Assembly: GCA_900756765.1 (NCBI GenBank) | Contig: CAAELE010000009.1 | Span: 1 to 45,944 of the forward strand | Reading direction: 5' to 3' | Source: an uncultured Collinsella sp. | GTDB lineage: Bacteria; Actinomycetota; Coriobacteriia; Coriobacteriales; Coriobacteriaceae | DNA: 45,944 bases | Part shown: one piece after another, positions 33,815 to 42,126 of the stretch | How the letters are laid out: every line of letters begins with the position of its first letter | Position numbering within the stretch: the first letter of the stretch is position 1 | Position numbers and translations under genes: made by a program | The notes under the pieces: generated by a model | Told to the model about the DNA's origin: nothing | Database searches by the model: none | The model's input: only the letters and a program-made list of their open reading frames with translations

Positions 33815-33920
33815 GTCGTTGGACTTATCACTGACAGGAAATGACCGCTTGCATATCGCCCGCTGGCTTGGCACGGTACAATGCTTGCAGCTTTTAATTC
33901 ATGGATTAGTGGAGTTATTG

Positions 33921-35369
33921 ATGGCAGAATCTCGTGCGGAGCGTAGGGCTCGTCGTGCTTTGGTGGAAGCGGCTGAGGGGTCAAAAGAGGAGAAATCCTC
34001 TACGAAATCCAAGTCTTCTAAAGCTGCAAAAAGCAAGTCGGCTAAGGGCAAGGCTAAGGCCAAGCGTCCCGGCTCTCGTCGGAGCGAGGACAAGGCATCT
34101 CAGACTCGCACCAAGCGCCCACATAAAGATTCGGTTTCGCCTGCGCGAAAGGCCGTGGATCCCAAGTCGCCTTGTTCCATCATGCGGGCTTGTGGCGGAT
34201 GCACGGCGCTCAATCGTCCTTATAAGAAGCAGCTGGCGACCAAGCAGGCTGCTATGGAGGAGCTGTTTGCTGAGCTCTGTGGGCGCGAGGGTGTTGCCGC
34301 GGATCCCATTCGCGGTATGGGTGTTACCTTGGGCGATCCGGGCAAATATCCTGCTCCGCGCGGTTTTCGTCATAAGGCTGCCACTCCCTTTGCTCCCGGT
34401 AAGGAGGGCGCTGTCCGCTGCGGCTTCTTTGAGCGCGGTTCGCACAGAATCGTTGCCGTGCCCGAATGCCCCGTCGAGGCGCCGGGAGCCCGCCAGATTC
34501 TCAACGGCATCGCTCGCGAGGCCGAACGTCTGCATATTCCTGCCTTTAACGAAGACAAGCATCTGGGGCTGCTCCGCTATGCCGTCGTTCGCTGCGGTTG
34601 GCGTACCGACCAGATTATGGTCACCCTCGTGACCGCTCAGCGCGACTTGCCGCATGCGCAGGAGTTCTTTGAGGCTGTCGCCGCACTCGATCCGCATATC
34701 GTCACCGTTGCCCAAAACATCAACGGACGCCCCGGTAACGCCATCTTGGGTGAGGAGACTCGCATCGTCTATGGCGCCGAGTGCATGCGCGACCAGCTGC
34801 TCGGTTGCGAATTCGATATCTCCCCTACCGCGTTCTACCAGACCAACCCGCAGCAGACCGAGCTGCTCTACCAGCTCGCTATCGATGGCATGGATCTGCG
34901 CCAGGACGATGTGCTTATGGATGCCTACTGCGGCAGCGGCACCATCGGTCTTTGCGCAGCTAAAGAAGCCCAGAACAAGGGTATCGGAATCATGCTGCTC
35001 GGTGTGGAGCGCAACCCGGCGGGCATTGCCGACGCACGCCGCAATGCCGAGCTCAACGGCCTCACCCGCAGCGCTTGGTTTATGGCCGACGACGCCACCG
35101 ATTACATCCTGGACGCTGCCGATAACAACGAGCGCGTTGACGTTCTCTCCATCGACCCGCCGCGCGCCGGCTCCACACCCGAGTTCCTCGAAGCCGCCTG
35201 CGCACTTAAGCCGCGCCGCATCACCTATATCAGCTGCAACCCCGTCACCCAAGAGCGCGACCTACACCAGCTCCTCGACGGAGGTTATCGCCTGCTCAAG
35301 ATCACGCCGGTCGACATGTTCCCTCATACCGACCACACCGAGACCGTCGCGGTCCTCGAGCGCCGCTAA
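33921..35369 (+). CDS. rlmD: 23S rRNA (uracil-C5)-methyltransferase RlmD
   Basis: The enzyme methylates a uridine in 23S rRNA (U1939 in E. coli). The 482-residue protein has the iron-sulfur cysteines C85-x5-C91-G-G-C94, the SAM motif DAYCGSGTIGL, DPPRAG, and the catalytic Cys439 in SCNP. The first 80 residues are a basic Lys/Ser/Ala-rich tail not seen in the E. coli enzyme. GGAG lies before ATG 33921; upstream codons to 33744 run through the palindrome and are rejected. TACAAT at 33877-33882 is a likely -10. Confidence 0.9.
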   Translation: MAESRAERRARRALVEAAEGSKEEKSSTKSKSSKAAKSKSAKGKAKAKRPGSRRSEDKASQTRTKRPHKDSVSPARKAVDPKSPCSIMRACGGCTALNRPYKKQLATKQAAMEELFAELCGREGVAADPIRGMGVTLGDPGKYPAPRGFRHKAATPFAPGKEGAVRCGFFERGSHRIVAVPECPVEAPGARQILNGIAREAERLHIPAFNEDKHLGLLRYAVVRCGWRTDQIMVTLVTAQRDLPHAQEFFEAVAALDPHIVTVAQNINGRPGNAILGEETRIVYGAECMRDQLLGCEFDISPTAFYQTNPQQTELLYQLAIDGMDLRQDDVLMDAYCGSGTIGLCAAKEAQNKGIGIMLLGVERNPAGIADARRNAELNGLTRSAWFMADDATDYILDAADNNERVDVLSIDPPRAGSTPEFLEAACALKPRRITYISCNPVTQERDLHQLLDGGYRLLKITPVDMFPHTDHTETVAVLERR

Positions 35370-35384
35370 TCCACCGGCACAAGA

Positions 35385-35414
35385 AAGGGGGCGGCCCGTC
35401 TGGACTGCCCCCTT
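35385..35414. terminator. Bidirectional terminator after rlmD
   Basis: AAGGGGGC (35385-35392) pairs with GCCCCCTT (35407-35414) between the convergent rlmD and PHP genes. Confidence 0.65.
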
Positions 35415-35434
35415 CGCTTGGTTTATGAACTCCG

Positions 35435-36256
35435 CTACATCCCCTTGCGCAGGTCGCACACGCCGGCTGCCGCCATCTCGCGCAGCAGCGTCTCGCGATC
35501 GCGCGTCACGATCAAATCCAACGGGAAGTGAATCTCGTCGAGCATCTTGCGCGCCTGGTCGAGCTTGCCAATGGCCATACCAATGTGTGCGTCGGTCGAG
35601 ACACCGATCCCCACGCCCAGCTCGGCGCAGCGCTCGGCAATCTTGCGACACACGTTCCAATGCTCGGCATCCGTGCCATGCTCAAGACTATGGTTGTTGA
35701 TCTCGATGATCTTGTGCTTGGCCTTGGCCGCCAACAGCACCTCATCGATATCGAACGGCACGCCCGTACGACCCGTATGCCCAAGCATGAACACCTTGGG
35801 GTGCTCCAGGGCATTGATATACATCTGGGTCGTTTGGGCGAGCGTCGCGCCTTCGGCAAACTGCGGATTATGCACGCTTGCCACCAAATAATCCAAATTA
35901 CGCGTCACCAAATCGAACAGCGAATGCTCACGACTATACGAATCGCCGGCGATATCGAGCGAAACGGGAATGTCCTCGCCAAACAAGCTGCCGTCCAGCG
36001 AAACGATATCGGCCTCGACGCCGCGAAGCACCAGCACGCCGCTCCAAATGCGCGGCCAGATATCCTGGTTAATAAAGAATTGGAAACTGCGCAGGTCATT
36101 GGGACAAGGCGTAACCATCGAGCTTAAATGATCGGCTGAACCGAGCACCTGAAGGCCGCGCTCTGCCGCCCAATAGATGTTCTCCTCGATGGTTGAGTAC
36201 GCATGCGCAGAGAACATCGTATGAGTATGAATATCACAAGAAAGAAGGTAGGGCAT
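35435..36256 (-). CDS. PHP-domain metal-dependent hydrolase (YcdX-like)
   Basis: The 273-residue protein starts at MPYLLSCDIHTHTMFSAHAYST, giving the first two metal-binding His residues. Further metal ligands lie in GSADHLSS, GVEADI, ASVHNP, EINNHS and STDAHIG. This is the YcdX-type set for a trinuclear zinc site and phosphatase activity. AAGGAGAC before ATG 36256 gives the start. The substrate is not known. It has no obvious partner gene. Confidence 0.9.
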   Translation of the reverse strand: MPYLLSCDIHTHTMFSAHAYSTIEENIYWAAERGLQVLGSADHLSSMVTPCPNDLRSFQFFINQDIWPRIWSGVLVLRGVEADIVSLDGSLFGEDIPVSLDIAGDSYSREHSLFDLVTRNLDYLVASVHNPQFAEGATLAQTTQMYINALEHPKVFMLGHTGRTGVPFDIDEVLLAAKAKHKIIEINNHSLEHGTDAEHWNVCRKIAERCAELGVGIGVSTDAHIGMAIGKLDQARKMLDEIHFPLDLIVTRDRETLLREMAAAGVCDLRKGM

Positions 36257-36356
36257 CGGGTCTCCTTGTCCAGTATGGCCGTCGCGTATATTCATTGTAC
36301 GCATAGCTTTCGGCAGTCGTAAAACTGCTTCATCCCAATCACACAACGGCATAAAC

Positions 36357-36387
36357 AACGGGGCCTGGCTTAGCACCAAACCCCGTT
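36357..36387 (-). terminator. Hairpin after the aminotransferase gene
   Basis: AACGGGG (36357-36363) pairs with CCCCGTT (36381-36387); the minus-strand continuation is T-rich. The stem is short with a 17-base loop. Confidence 0.5.
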
Positions 36388-36415
36388 TCACGTAAAACAT
36401 TGCAAGCAGAGCGCT

Positions 36416-37606
36416 TTACTTTCGACGATATTCGTCGGCCAGTTGCTTCCAGGCAGGCAACGAATTGACGATGGTCTCGTAGCTCACACAGTAGCCAAGG
36501 CGGAACCAGCCCGGCATGCCAAAGCTATCCGAAGGCACCGCGAGCAGCTCATACTTCTTCGCGCGCTCGCAGAAGGCGTTCGCATCGGGCTCCAGCGCCT
36601 TCACCCACAGGTAGAATGCACCATCCGGCTCAACATAGGTGTAGCCATACTCCGCCAGTGCATCGGTAAGCGCGGTGCGGTTGCGTGCATAGGCCTCGAC
36701 ATCGCTCGGTTCATCAATGCAGTCGATGATCACACGCTGGAAGAGGGCCGGTGCGCACACGAAGCCCAGCGTGCGGGCGGCACCGGCGACGGCCGGCATA
36801 AGGCGAGCAGCCTGCGGATTGGTATTGGGGACCAAAATCCAGCCCACACGTTCACCCGGTAGCGAAAGGGACTTGGAATACGAATAGCACACGATGGTGT
36901 GCTCATAGATCGAAGGCACCCAGGGCACTTCGGCGCCATACACAATCTCGCGATACGGCTCATCCGAGATAAGCATAATCGGATTCTCGGGATCGCGCTT
37001 GGCGTTGACCTCGCGTAAAACATTGGCCAGTTGCGTCAGGGTATCGCGCGTATACACGGCGCCCGTCGGGTTATTCGGTGAGTCGATAATGACGGCAGCT
37101 GTCTTGTCGGTAATCGCCTTGAGCACGTTATCCACGCTCAGCTGGAATGTGTCCTCGTTAGCAAGCGCCTCGACACACGTGCAGCCAGCCTTCTCGATCC
37201 AGACGCGATACTCCGGAAAATACGGCGCAATGACGATAACCTCATCGCCCGGGTTCGTAACGGCGTTGAGCGTGCAGGTGAGCGAAGCCGCCGCGCCTAC
37301 CGTCATAAAGACATCCTTGCCCTCGTAGCTCGTGCCAAAACGGCGGTTGAGCGACACGGCCACAGCGGAACGGCACTGCGGCAGTCCCGGTGCAGGCGTG
37401 TATCCATGCAACTGATCGCTCGGCAGCTCCAAAGCCTTCTTAATGGATTCAGCCACGGCAGCAGGCGCCGGAACGCTCGGGTTGCCCAGCGAAAAATCGA
37501 ACACGTTTTCCGCGCCGATTTGCGCCTTGCGCTCAAGGCCATAGCTAAAAATCTCACGGATGATGGAGCTTTCCGCACCGCGAGCATACATAGTTTCGTT
37601 GATCAT
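36416..37606 (-). CDS. PLP-dependent aminotransferase, class I/II
   Basis: The 396-residue fold type I enzyme has FSLGNPSVPAP, TVGAAASLTCTLNAV, DSPNNPTGAVY and the PLP lysine in SYSKSLSLPGERVG. The last has the usual Lys and Arg for cofactor and phosphate. AAGGGGAA before ATG 37606 sets the start. It probably transfers an amino group from an amino acid to a keto acid; the substrate cannot be chosen by sequence. The palindromic repeat at 37668-37725 lies just upstream. Confidence 0.9.
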   Translation of the reverse strand: MINETMYARGAESSIIREIFSYGLERKAQIGAENVFDFSLGNPSVPAPAAVAESIKKALELPSDQLHGYTPAPGLPQCRSAVAVSLNRRFGTSYEGKDVFMTVGAAASLTCTLNAVTNPGDEVIVIAPYFPEYRVWIEKAGCTCVEALANEDTFQLSVDNVLKAITDKTAAVIIDSPNNPTGAVYTRDTLTQLANVLREVNAKRDPENPIMLISDEPYREIVYGAEVPWVPSIYEHTIVCYSYSKSLSLPGERVGWILVPNTNPQAARLMPAVAGAARTLGFVCAPALFQRVIIDCIDEPSDVEAYARNRTALTDALAEYGYTYVEPDGAFYLWVKALEPDANAFCERAKKYELLAVPSDSFGMPGWFRLGYCVSYETIVNSLPAWKQLADEYRRK

Positions 37607-37667
37607 CTGTTCCCCTTTCGCATAGGCGGTATTGTACGCTTTAGTCGAGCAAAGCGCCGCAGCAATG

Positions 37668-37725
37668 TTGATTGGGGACAGACTTAAATGCGTGAAAACG
37701 CTCATTTAAGTCTGTCCCCAATCAA
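37668..37725. repeat. Palindromic repeat of the GGGGACAG family, intact copy
   Basis: The 23-bp arms (37668-37690 starting TTGATTGGGGACAG, and 37703-37725) are perfectly complementary around CGTGAAAACGCT. A GAAA loop closes an inner CGT/ACG stem. A second partial copy follows, interrupted by the insertion sequence. Confidence 0.9.
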
Positions 37726-37742
37726 CAGATGGTCCGCAGTCC

Positions 37743-37754
37743 CAAACGCTCATT
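37743..37754. repeat. Left part of an interrupted palindromic repeat copy
   Basis: The segment ends in CGCTCATT and, joined to 39222-39240 (TAAGTCTGTCCCCAATCAA), rebuilds the right arm of the repeat at 37668-37725. The insertion sequence at 37755-39218 splits it. Confidence 0.8.
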
Positions 37755-39218
37755 TGAACTGCGTCCCGAATCTTGGCCTTCTTTATTAGAAGCGAACACT
37801 AGGACGCTTTCAATAGCCGTTTCCGAAACTCCACCGGGGTGAGGCCGCCGAGCGCCACCTGGCGACGCCTCGTGTTCCAATGCACGACGTAGGCGTCGAG
37901 GTCCCTCTTGAAGGACTCGAAGTCGGCCCACTCGACGCCCCTGAAGAATTCGTCCTTGAGATGCCCGAACACCTGCTCCGTCGCCCCGTTGTCCAGGCAG
38001 TTGCCCTTTCTCGACATGCTCTGCCTGGCGCCGTGCCTCCTGAGCTCGCCGGTCCACCTAGGGTGCTGGTACTGCCAGCCCATGTCGCTGTGGACGATCG
38101 GCGAGGCCCCGGCCGGCATTCTCGCGAACAGGCGCCTGAGCACCTCCTCCTGCTGGGCCATGTCCGGGCTCGTCGACACCGACCAGGAGACGATCTCCTT
38201 CGTGCAGAAGTCGTAGACCGGGGCGAAGTACGCCTTGCCCCAGGGCTGCCTGAATTCCGTGACGTCGGTCCCGAGCTTCTCCCACGGGGCGCCCGCGCGA
38301 AAGTCACGCGCTATCAGGTTGTCGAACCTCTCGCCGACCGGACCGCGGTAGGAGTTGTAGCGATGGTAGTCGGTCTCCCGGCGGATGCCGCAGCGGATGC
38401 CGAGCTCCCGCATCATCTTGAGGACCGTCTTGTCCGCTATCCTCGCGCCCAGCTCGGCCCTCAGGCACATCGCTATCTGGCGGTGGCCGCACCCGTTCGC
38501 CGTCCTCGAGAAGATCTCGCGCACGGCCTCCCGGAGCTCTGGCCGGGTCGCTCTCGGCGGGTGCGCTACGGCATAGTGGTAGCTCGACGGCGCGAGCCGC
38601 GCGGCCGCGAGCAGGTCGCATAGGCGGTGATGCCCTGAAAGGGAGGCTACGACCTGGGCTTTCTCCCAGTTTGAGAGCTCTTCTCCGCTTTCAGGGCTAT
38701 CGATTTTTTTAGATACGCCACCTGGGCCTCGAGTTTGCGCACGCGCTCCTCGAGCTCCCGCTCGCGCGTCCGCCCCCCCGGGGCCCTCCGGCCTGCCGCG
38801 GCGTCCCGGCTCGAGCGCCTCCGGCCCGCCCTCGCGGTACAGCCTGCACCAGCGGTCGAGCGATGTGGCGGCGGCGATACCGAAGCGGGCCATCGCCTCC
38901 GACCGCGGCATCCCCTCGTCCACGACGGCCCTCGCGACGGCGAGCTTGGTCTCCATGTCGTAGGTCCTGCGGCTCTCGCCCATCCCGATCAGCCCCTTCC
39001 TCCCGGTTGCCCGGTACGCGTAGAGCCATTTTCTCACCGCCGGGGCGGGAACGTCGAGTATCTTGGCCGCGAGTTCGAAGCCGAGGCCGGCCTCGAACAG
39101 GCCGGCGGCGCGTGCCCTCATCTCGCGACCGTATCTTGCCTTCTTCCTGCGGGGCATTTCCGATGCCTCCCTTTTCTCGAACCTTAATTTCAAAGTCCAA
39201 GAAATGGGATGCAGTTCA
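37755..39218 (-). mobile_element. IS3-family insertion sequence with 3-bp target duplication
   Basis: The 1464-bp element has TG...CA ends and imperfect inverted repeats. The left end TGAACTGCGTCCC and the right end (reverse strand) TGAACTGCATCCC match at 18 of 22 positions out to about 37776 and 39197. ATT flanks both sides (37752-37754 and 39219-39221). It encodes one IS150-group transposase. The target was the second copy of the palindromic repeat, whose halves are seen on both sides. Confidence 0.9.
37799..39157 (-). CDS. IS3-family transposase, single fused reading frame
   Basis: The 452-residue frame begins with a helix-turn-helix OrfA part (two HTH units, about residues 1-120). It ends in an IS3-type DDE integrase core with GTDVTEF, HSDMGWQY and a Glu in GATEQVFGHLKDEFF (D-D-E). 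AGGGAGG precedes ATG 39157. Between the parts, a G7 tract (near 38773-38779) puts the OrfA frame directly into the OrfB frame. The leucine zipper normally at the end of OrfA (ERELEERVRKLEAQVAYLKK) is encoded in the +1 frame, followed by an A7 slip site (38704-38710). The G tract is therefore probably one base longer than in the parent element. Confidence 0.88.
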   Translation of the reverse strand: MPRRKKARYGREMRARAAGLFEAGLGFELAAKILDVPAPAVRKWLYAYRATGRKGLIGMGESRRTYDMETKLAVARAVVDEGMPRSEAMARFGIAAATSLDRWCRLYREGGPEALEPGRRGRPEGPGGADARAGARGARAQTRGPGGVSKKIDSPESGEELSNWEKAQVVASLSGHHRLCDLLAAARLAPSSYHYAVAHPPRATRPELREAVREIFSRTANGCGHRQIAMCLRAELGARIADKTVLKMMRELGIRCGIRRETDYHRYNSYRGPVGERFDNLIARDFRAGAPWEKLGTDVTEFRQPWGKAYFAPVYDFCTKEIVSWSVSTSPDMAQQEEVLRRLFARMPAGASPIVHSDMGWQYQHPRWTGELRRHGARQSMSRKGNCLDNGATEQVFGHLKDEFFRGVEWADFESFKRDLDAYVVHWNTRRRQVALGGLTPVEFRKRLLKAS

Positions 39219-39221
39219 ATT

Positions 39222-39240
39222 TAAGTCTGTCCCCAATCAA
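39222..39240. repeat. Right part of the interrupted palindromic repeat
   Basis: TAAGTCTGTCCCCAATCAA matches the end of the intact repeat at 37668-37725. It completes the left fragment at 37743-37754 once the insertion sequence and one ATT are removed. Confidence 0.85.
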
Positions 39241-39244
39241 TGAA

Positions 39245-39279
39245 GAAAAAGCCTCCGCGGGTTTCCCCGCGGAGGCTTT
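39245..39279 (-). terminator. Terminator of the tilS-hpt-ftsH transcript
   Basis: AAAGCCTCCGCGGG (39248-39261) pairs perfectly with CCCGCGGAGGCTTT (39266-39279) around TTTC, with a T-run on the minus strand. Confidence 0.9.
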
Positions 39280-39290
39280 CACTGCAAGAA

Positions 39291-41429
39291 CTATTTGTCG
39301 GCGTCGGTGTTGCCATCAGCGTTGACGGCATCGCCATCGCCAGCATCATCGGATGCGGCTTCGGCATCCTCCTGCATGGCCGCCTGCGCAAAAGCCGCGG
39401 CATCGGCCGCCAGCTCCTCCTCGCTCATGCGAGGCGTGCGCTTCTTGGTCGGCATGCCGGCCGCCTTGGCATTGCACTCCTCCTTGGCCGCCAGGATATC
39501 GCCCTCGCGCTCAAGGTAGGCATCCCACCCGTTGTCGAGCAGGGCGTTCACGGCGTCGCCTTCGACGGTCTCGCGCTCAAGCAGCACCTTCGACATCAGA
39601 TCGAGCTGATCACGACGGGCATCCAAAATCTCGACCGCACGGCGATGGGCCTCGCGCATGATGCGCTGAACCTCGATATCGATGCGGCGCGCCGTCTCCT
39701 CGGAGTAATCCTGGTGATCGGCGTAATCGCGGCCCAGGAACACCTGATGTTGCGCCTCGCCAAACACTTGCGTGCCCAGCTCCTCGCTCATGCCCAGGCG
39801 CGTGACCATCTCGCGCGCCATCTTGGTTGCGCGCTCCAGATCGTTGCTCGCGCCCGACGTGATGTCGTCGCACATGAGTTCCTCGGCAACGCGACCGCCC
39901 AAGAACACGGCGAGCTCGTCGAGCATCTCGTTCTTGGTCTTGAGGAAGTGATCCTCCTGCGGAAGCTGCAGCGTGTAGCCCAGAGCCTGGCCGCGGCTGA
40001 CAATCGAAATCTTATGAACCGGATCGGAATGCTCCAGGATGTGGCCCACCAGGGCGTGACCGCTCTCGTGGTAGGCAATCGTGGTGCGCTCGGCCTCGGT
40101 CATCACGCGACCCTTGCGCTGCGGACCGGCAATCACGCGCTCCATCGACTCCTCGACCTCGTCCATCGAGATCACGGAACGATGGCGGCGGGCAGCCAGC
40201 AGCGCAGACTCGTTGAGCAGATTTGCCAGATCGGCGCAGGTGAAGCCAACGGTCATCTGGGCGAGCTTCTCAAACTTCACGTCCTCGTCCATCGGCTTGT
40301 TCTCGGCATGCACGCGCAAGATCTGCTCGCGGCCCTTCACATCCGGACGGTCGACCGTAACCTGACGGTCAAAACGACCGGGACGCAGCAGCGCCGGATC
40401 CAGGATGTCGGGGCGGTTGGTGGCGGCGATCAGGATGACCGACTCGCTCTCCTCAAAACCGTCCATCTCGACCAGCAGCTGGTTGAGCGTCTGCTCGCGC
40501 TCGTCGTGACCGCCGCCCAAACCAGCTCCACGCTGACGTCCCACGGCATCGATCTCATCGATGAAGATGATCGACGGGGCCTGGGACTTGGCCTCCTTAA
40601 AGAGGTCACGCACACGGCTGGCGCCGACACCCACGAACATCTCGACAAAGTCAGAACCCGAGATGCTAAAGAACGGCACGCCCGCCTCGCCGGCAACGGC
40701 CTTGGCCAGCAGCGTTTTACCGGTGCCCGGAGGGCCCACCAGCAACACGCCGCGCGGGATCTTGGCGCCCAGCTTGCGATAGCGATCCGGATCGCTCAAA
40801 AAGTCACGGATCTCCTCGAGTTCCTCGACTGCCTCGTCCACGCCGGCAACGTCCTCGAACTTGACCTTGGGGCGCGTGGCCTCGTTGGTCTTGGCGTTGG
40901 TCTTGCCAAACTGCATGTTCCTGTTGTTGGCGCCCATCATCTGGCGCATAAAGTAGAACATGATGGCAATCAGGGCGATCGTCGGAAGCACGCTCATCGC
41001 CAGGTCACCCCAAAAATCGGGGTCATTGGTGTTGACGATGTACTTGGTATCGGGGTGCTCCGCCATAAGCTCGGCAAGCGAATCGGAGCCGACATAGGTC
41101 GAGGAGAAGCTCTTGAGCTCGCTCGTATCGCCCTTGTCCTTCTTCGTCTTCCAGTAATGACCCGTCACGCTTCCGTCTTGAACCGTATAGGTCAGATCTT
41201 CGACGCGATCCTGCTTGATGGCGTTGACCATCTCGCTCGTCGCGAGCTTTACGGTATTGCTGGAATTGGCAAAGCCGGAGCCCATGTTAAAGAAGGCGTA
41301 GCCCAGAAGCGCGCAAGCCAAAATAAAATACAGCCAGCCCGTACGCGTGGGCTTCTTGCCTCCGGGCATCCCCGGGATCTTAGGCTCCCGGGGAGTCTGG
41401 GAATTGTTATCGTTACGGTCGTCGGGCAT
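39291..41429 (-). CDS. ftsH: ATP-dependent membrane zinc metalloprotease FtsH
   Basis: FtsH degrades damaged membrane and regulatory proteins. The 712-residue protein has two membrane segments (about 31-50 and 142-163) around an extracellular loop. An AAA+ domain carries GPPGTGKT and FIDEIDAVGR, the second region of homology ends in RPGRFDRQ, and the zinc protease motif is HESGH. The C-terminus after about residue 660 is an acidic Ala/Asp-rich tail. It starts one base after the hpt stop, so the two are co-translated. Confidence 0.97.
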   Translation of the reverse strand: MPDDRNDNNSQTPREPKIPGMPGGKKPTRTGWLYFILACALLGYAFFNMGSGFANSSNTVKLATSEMVNAIKQDRVEDLTYTVQDGSVTGHYWKTKKDKGDTSELKSFSSTYVGSDSLAELMAEHPDTKYIVNTNDPDFWGDLAMSVLPTIALIAIMFYFMRQMMGANNRNMQFGKTNAKTNEATRPKVKFEDVAGVDEAVEELEEIRDFLSDPDRYRKLGAKIPRGVLLVGPPGTGKTLLAKAVAGEAGVPFFSISGSDFVEMFVGVGASRVRDLFKEAKSQAPSIIFIDEIDAVGRQRGAGLGGGHDEREQTLNQLLVEMDGFEESESVILIAATNRPDILDPALLRPGRFDRQVTVDRPDVKGREQILRVHAENKPMDEDVKFEKLAQMTVGFTCADLANLLNESALLAARRHRSVISMDEVEESMERVIAGPQRKGRVMTEAERTTIAYHESGHALVGHILEHSDPVHKISIVSRGQALGYTLQLPQEDHFLKTKNEMLDELAVFLGGRVAEELMCDDITSGASNDLERATKMAREMVTRLGMSEELGTQVFGEAQHQVFLGRDYADHQDYSEETARRIDIEVQRIMREAHRRAVEILDARRDQLDLMSKVLLERETVEGDAVNALLDNGWDAYLEREGDILAAKEECNAKAAGMPTKKRTPRMSEEELAADAAAFAQAAMQEDAEAASDDAGDGDAVNADGNTDADK

Positions 41430-41430
41430 C

Positions 41431-41979
41431 TTACGAATAAACCTCCGGTTTCAAAATGCCCAGATACGGAAGGTTACGATAGCGCTCGGCATAGTCGAGG
41501 CCGTAGCCCACCACAAAGGCATCGGGGCAATGGGTTCCAACATACTTGGGCGTGATGGCCGAGGTACGGTCCTCAACGTCCTTCCACAGGAAGGCGGCGA
41601 CCTCCAGAGAAGCGGGCTTGCGGCTCTCGAGGTTCTTCATCAGATACTTGAGCGTCAGGCCCGAGTCCAGAATGTCCTCGACGATCAGCACGTCGCGACC
41701 GCGGATGTCGATATCCAGGTCCTTAATGATACGCACGATACCCGAGGACTTCACACCGTCGCCATAGCTCGAAACAGCCATGAAATCGATGTTGGTCGGC
41801 AGCTCGATCTTGCGCATCAGGTCGCCCATAAAGACCACGGCGCCGCGCAGGACCGCAATCAGCACCAGATCCTTACCCGCGTAGTCGCGAGTAATCTGCT
41901 CGCCCAGGCGAGAGACGATACCGTCGATATCCTCCTGCGTAAACAGAACCTTCTCGATATCCGGATGTTGAGAAGCCAT
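41431..41979 (-). CDS. hpt: Hypoxanthine phosphoribosyltransferase
   Basis: The 182-residue enzyme makes IMP (and GMP) from the free base and PRPP. It has the PRPP motif VLIVEDILDSGLTL with its Glu-Asp pair, and the SSYGDGVKSSG and FVVGYGLDYAERYRNLPYLG regions typical of Hpt. The tilS-hpt-ftsH order is widely conserved in Gram-positive bacteria. The gene lies 147 bp after tilS. Confidence 0.96.
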   Translation of the reverse strand: MASQHPDIEKVLFTQEDIDGIVSRLGEQITRDYAGKDLVLIAVLRGAVVFMGDLMRKIELPTNIDFMAVSSYGDGVKSSGIVRIIKDLDIDIRGRDVLIVEDILDSGLTLKYLMKNLESRKPASLEVAAFLWKDVEDRTSAITPKYVGTHCPDAFVVGYGLDYAERYRNLPYLGILKPEVYS

Positions 41980-42126
41980 GACAACCCTTTCTTGTGCTTA
42001 TCGCCCATACACCGCCGTATGGACGCGAACTTCACATTCTAGCAGCGCACGGGGTATATTTTCCAGCCCGTACGCCATCAGCGCGGGAATACCGTCAACG
42101 TCGCACAGAATAGCTGGCGTGGGACG

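Noticed and set aside
39240..41555. A 771-codon open frame on the plus strand
   Set aside because: It is the antisense of ftsH, which has all expected motifs.
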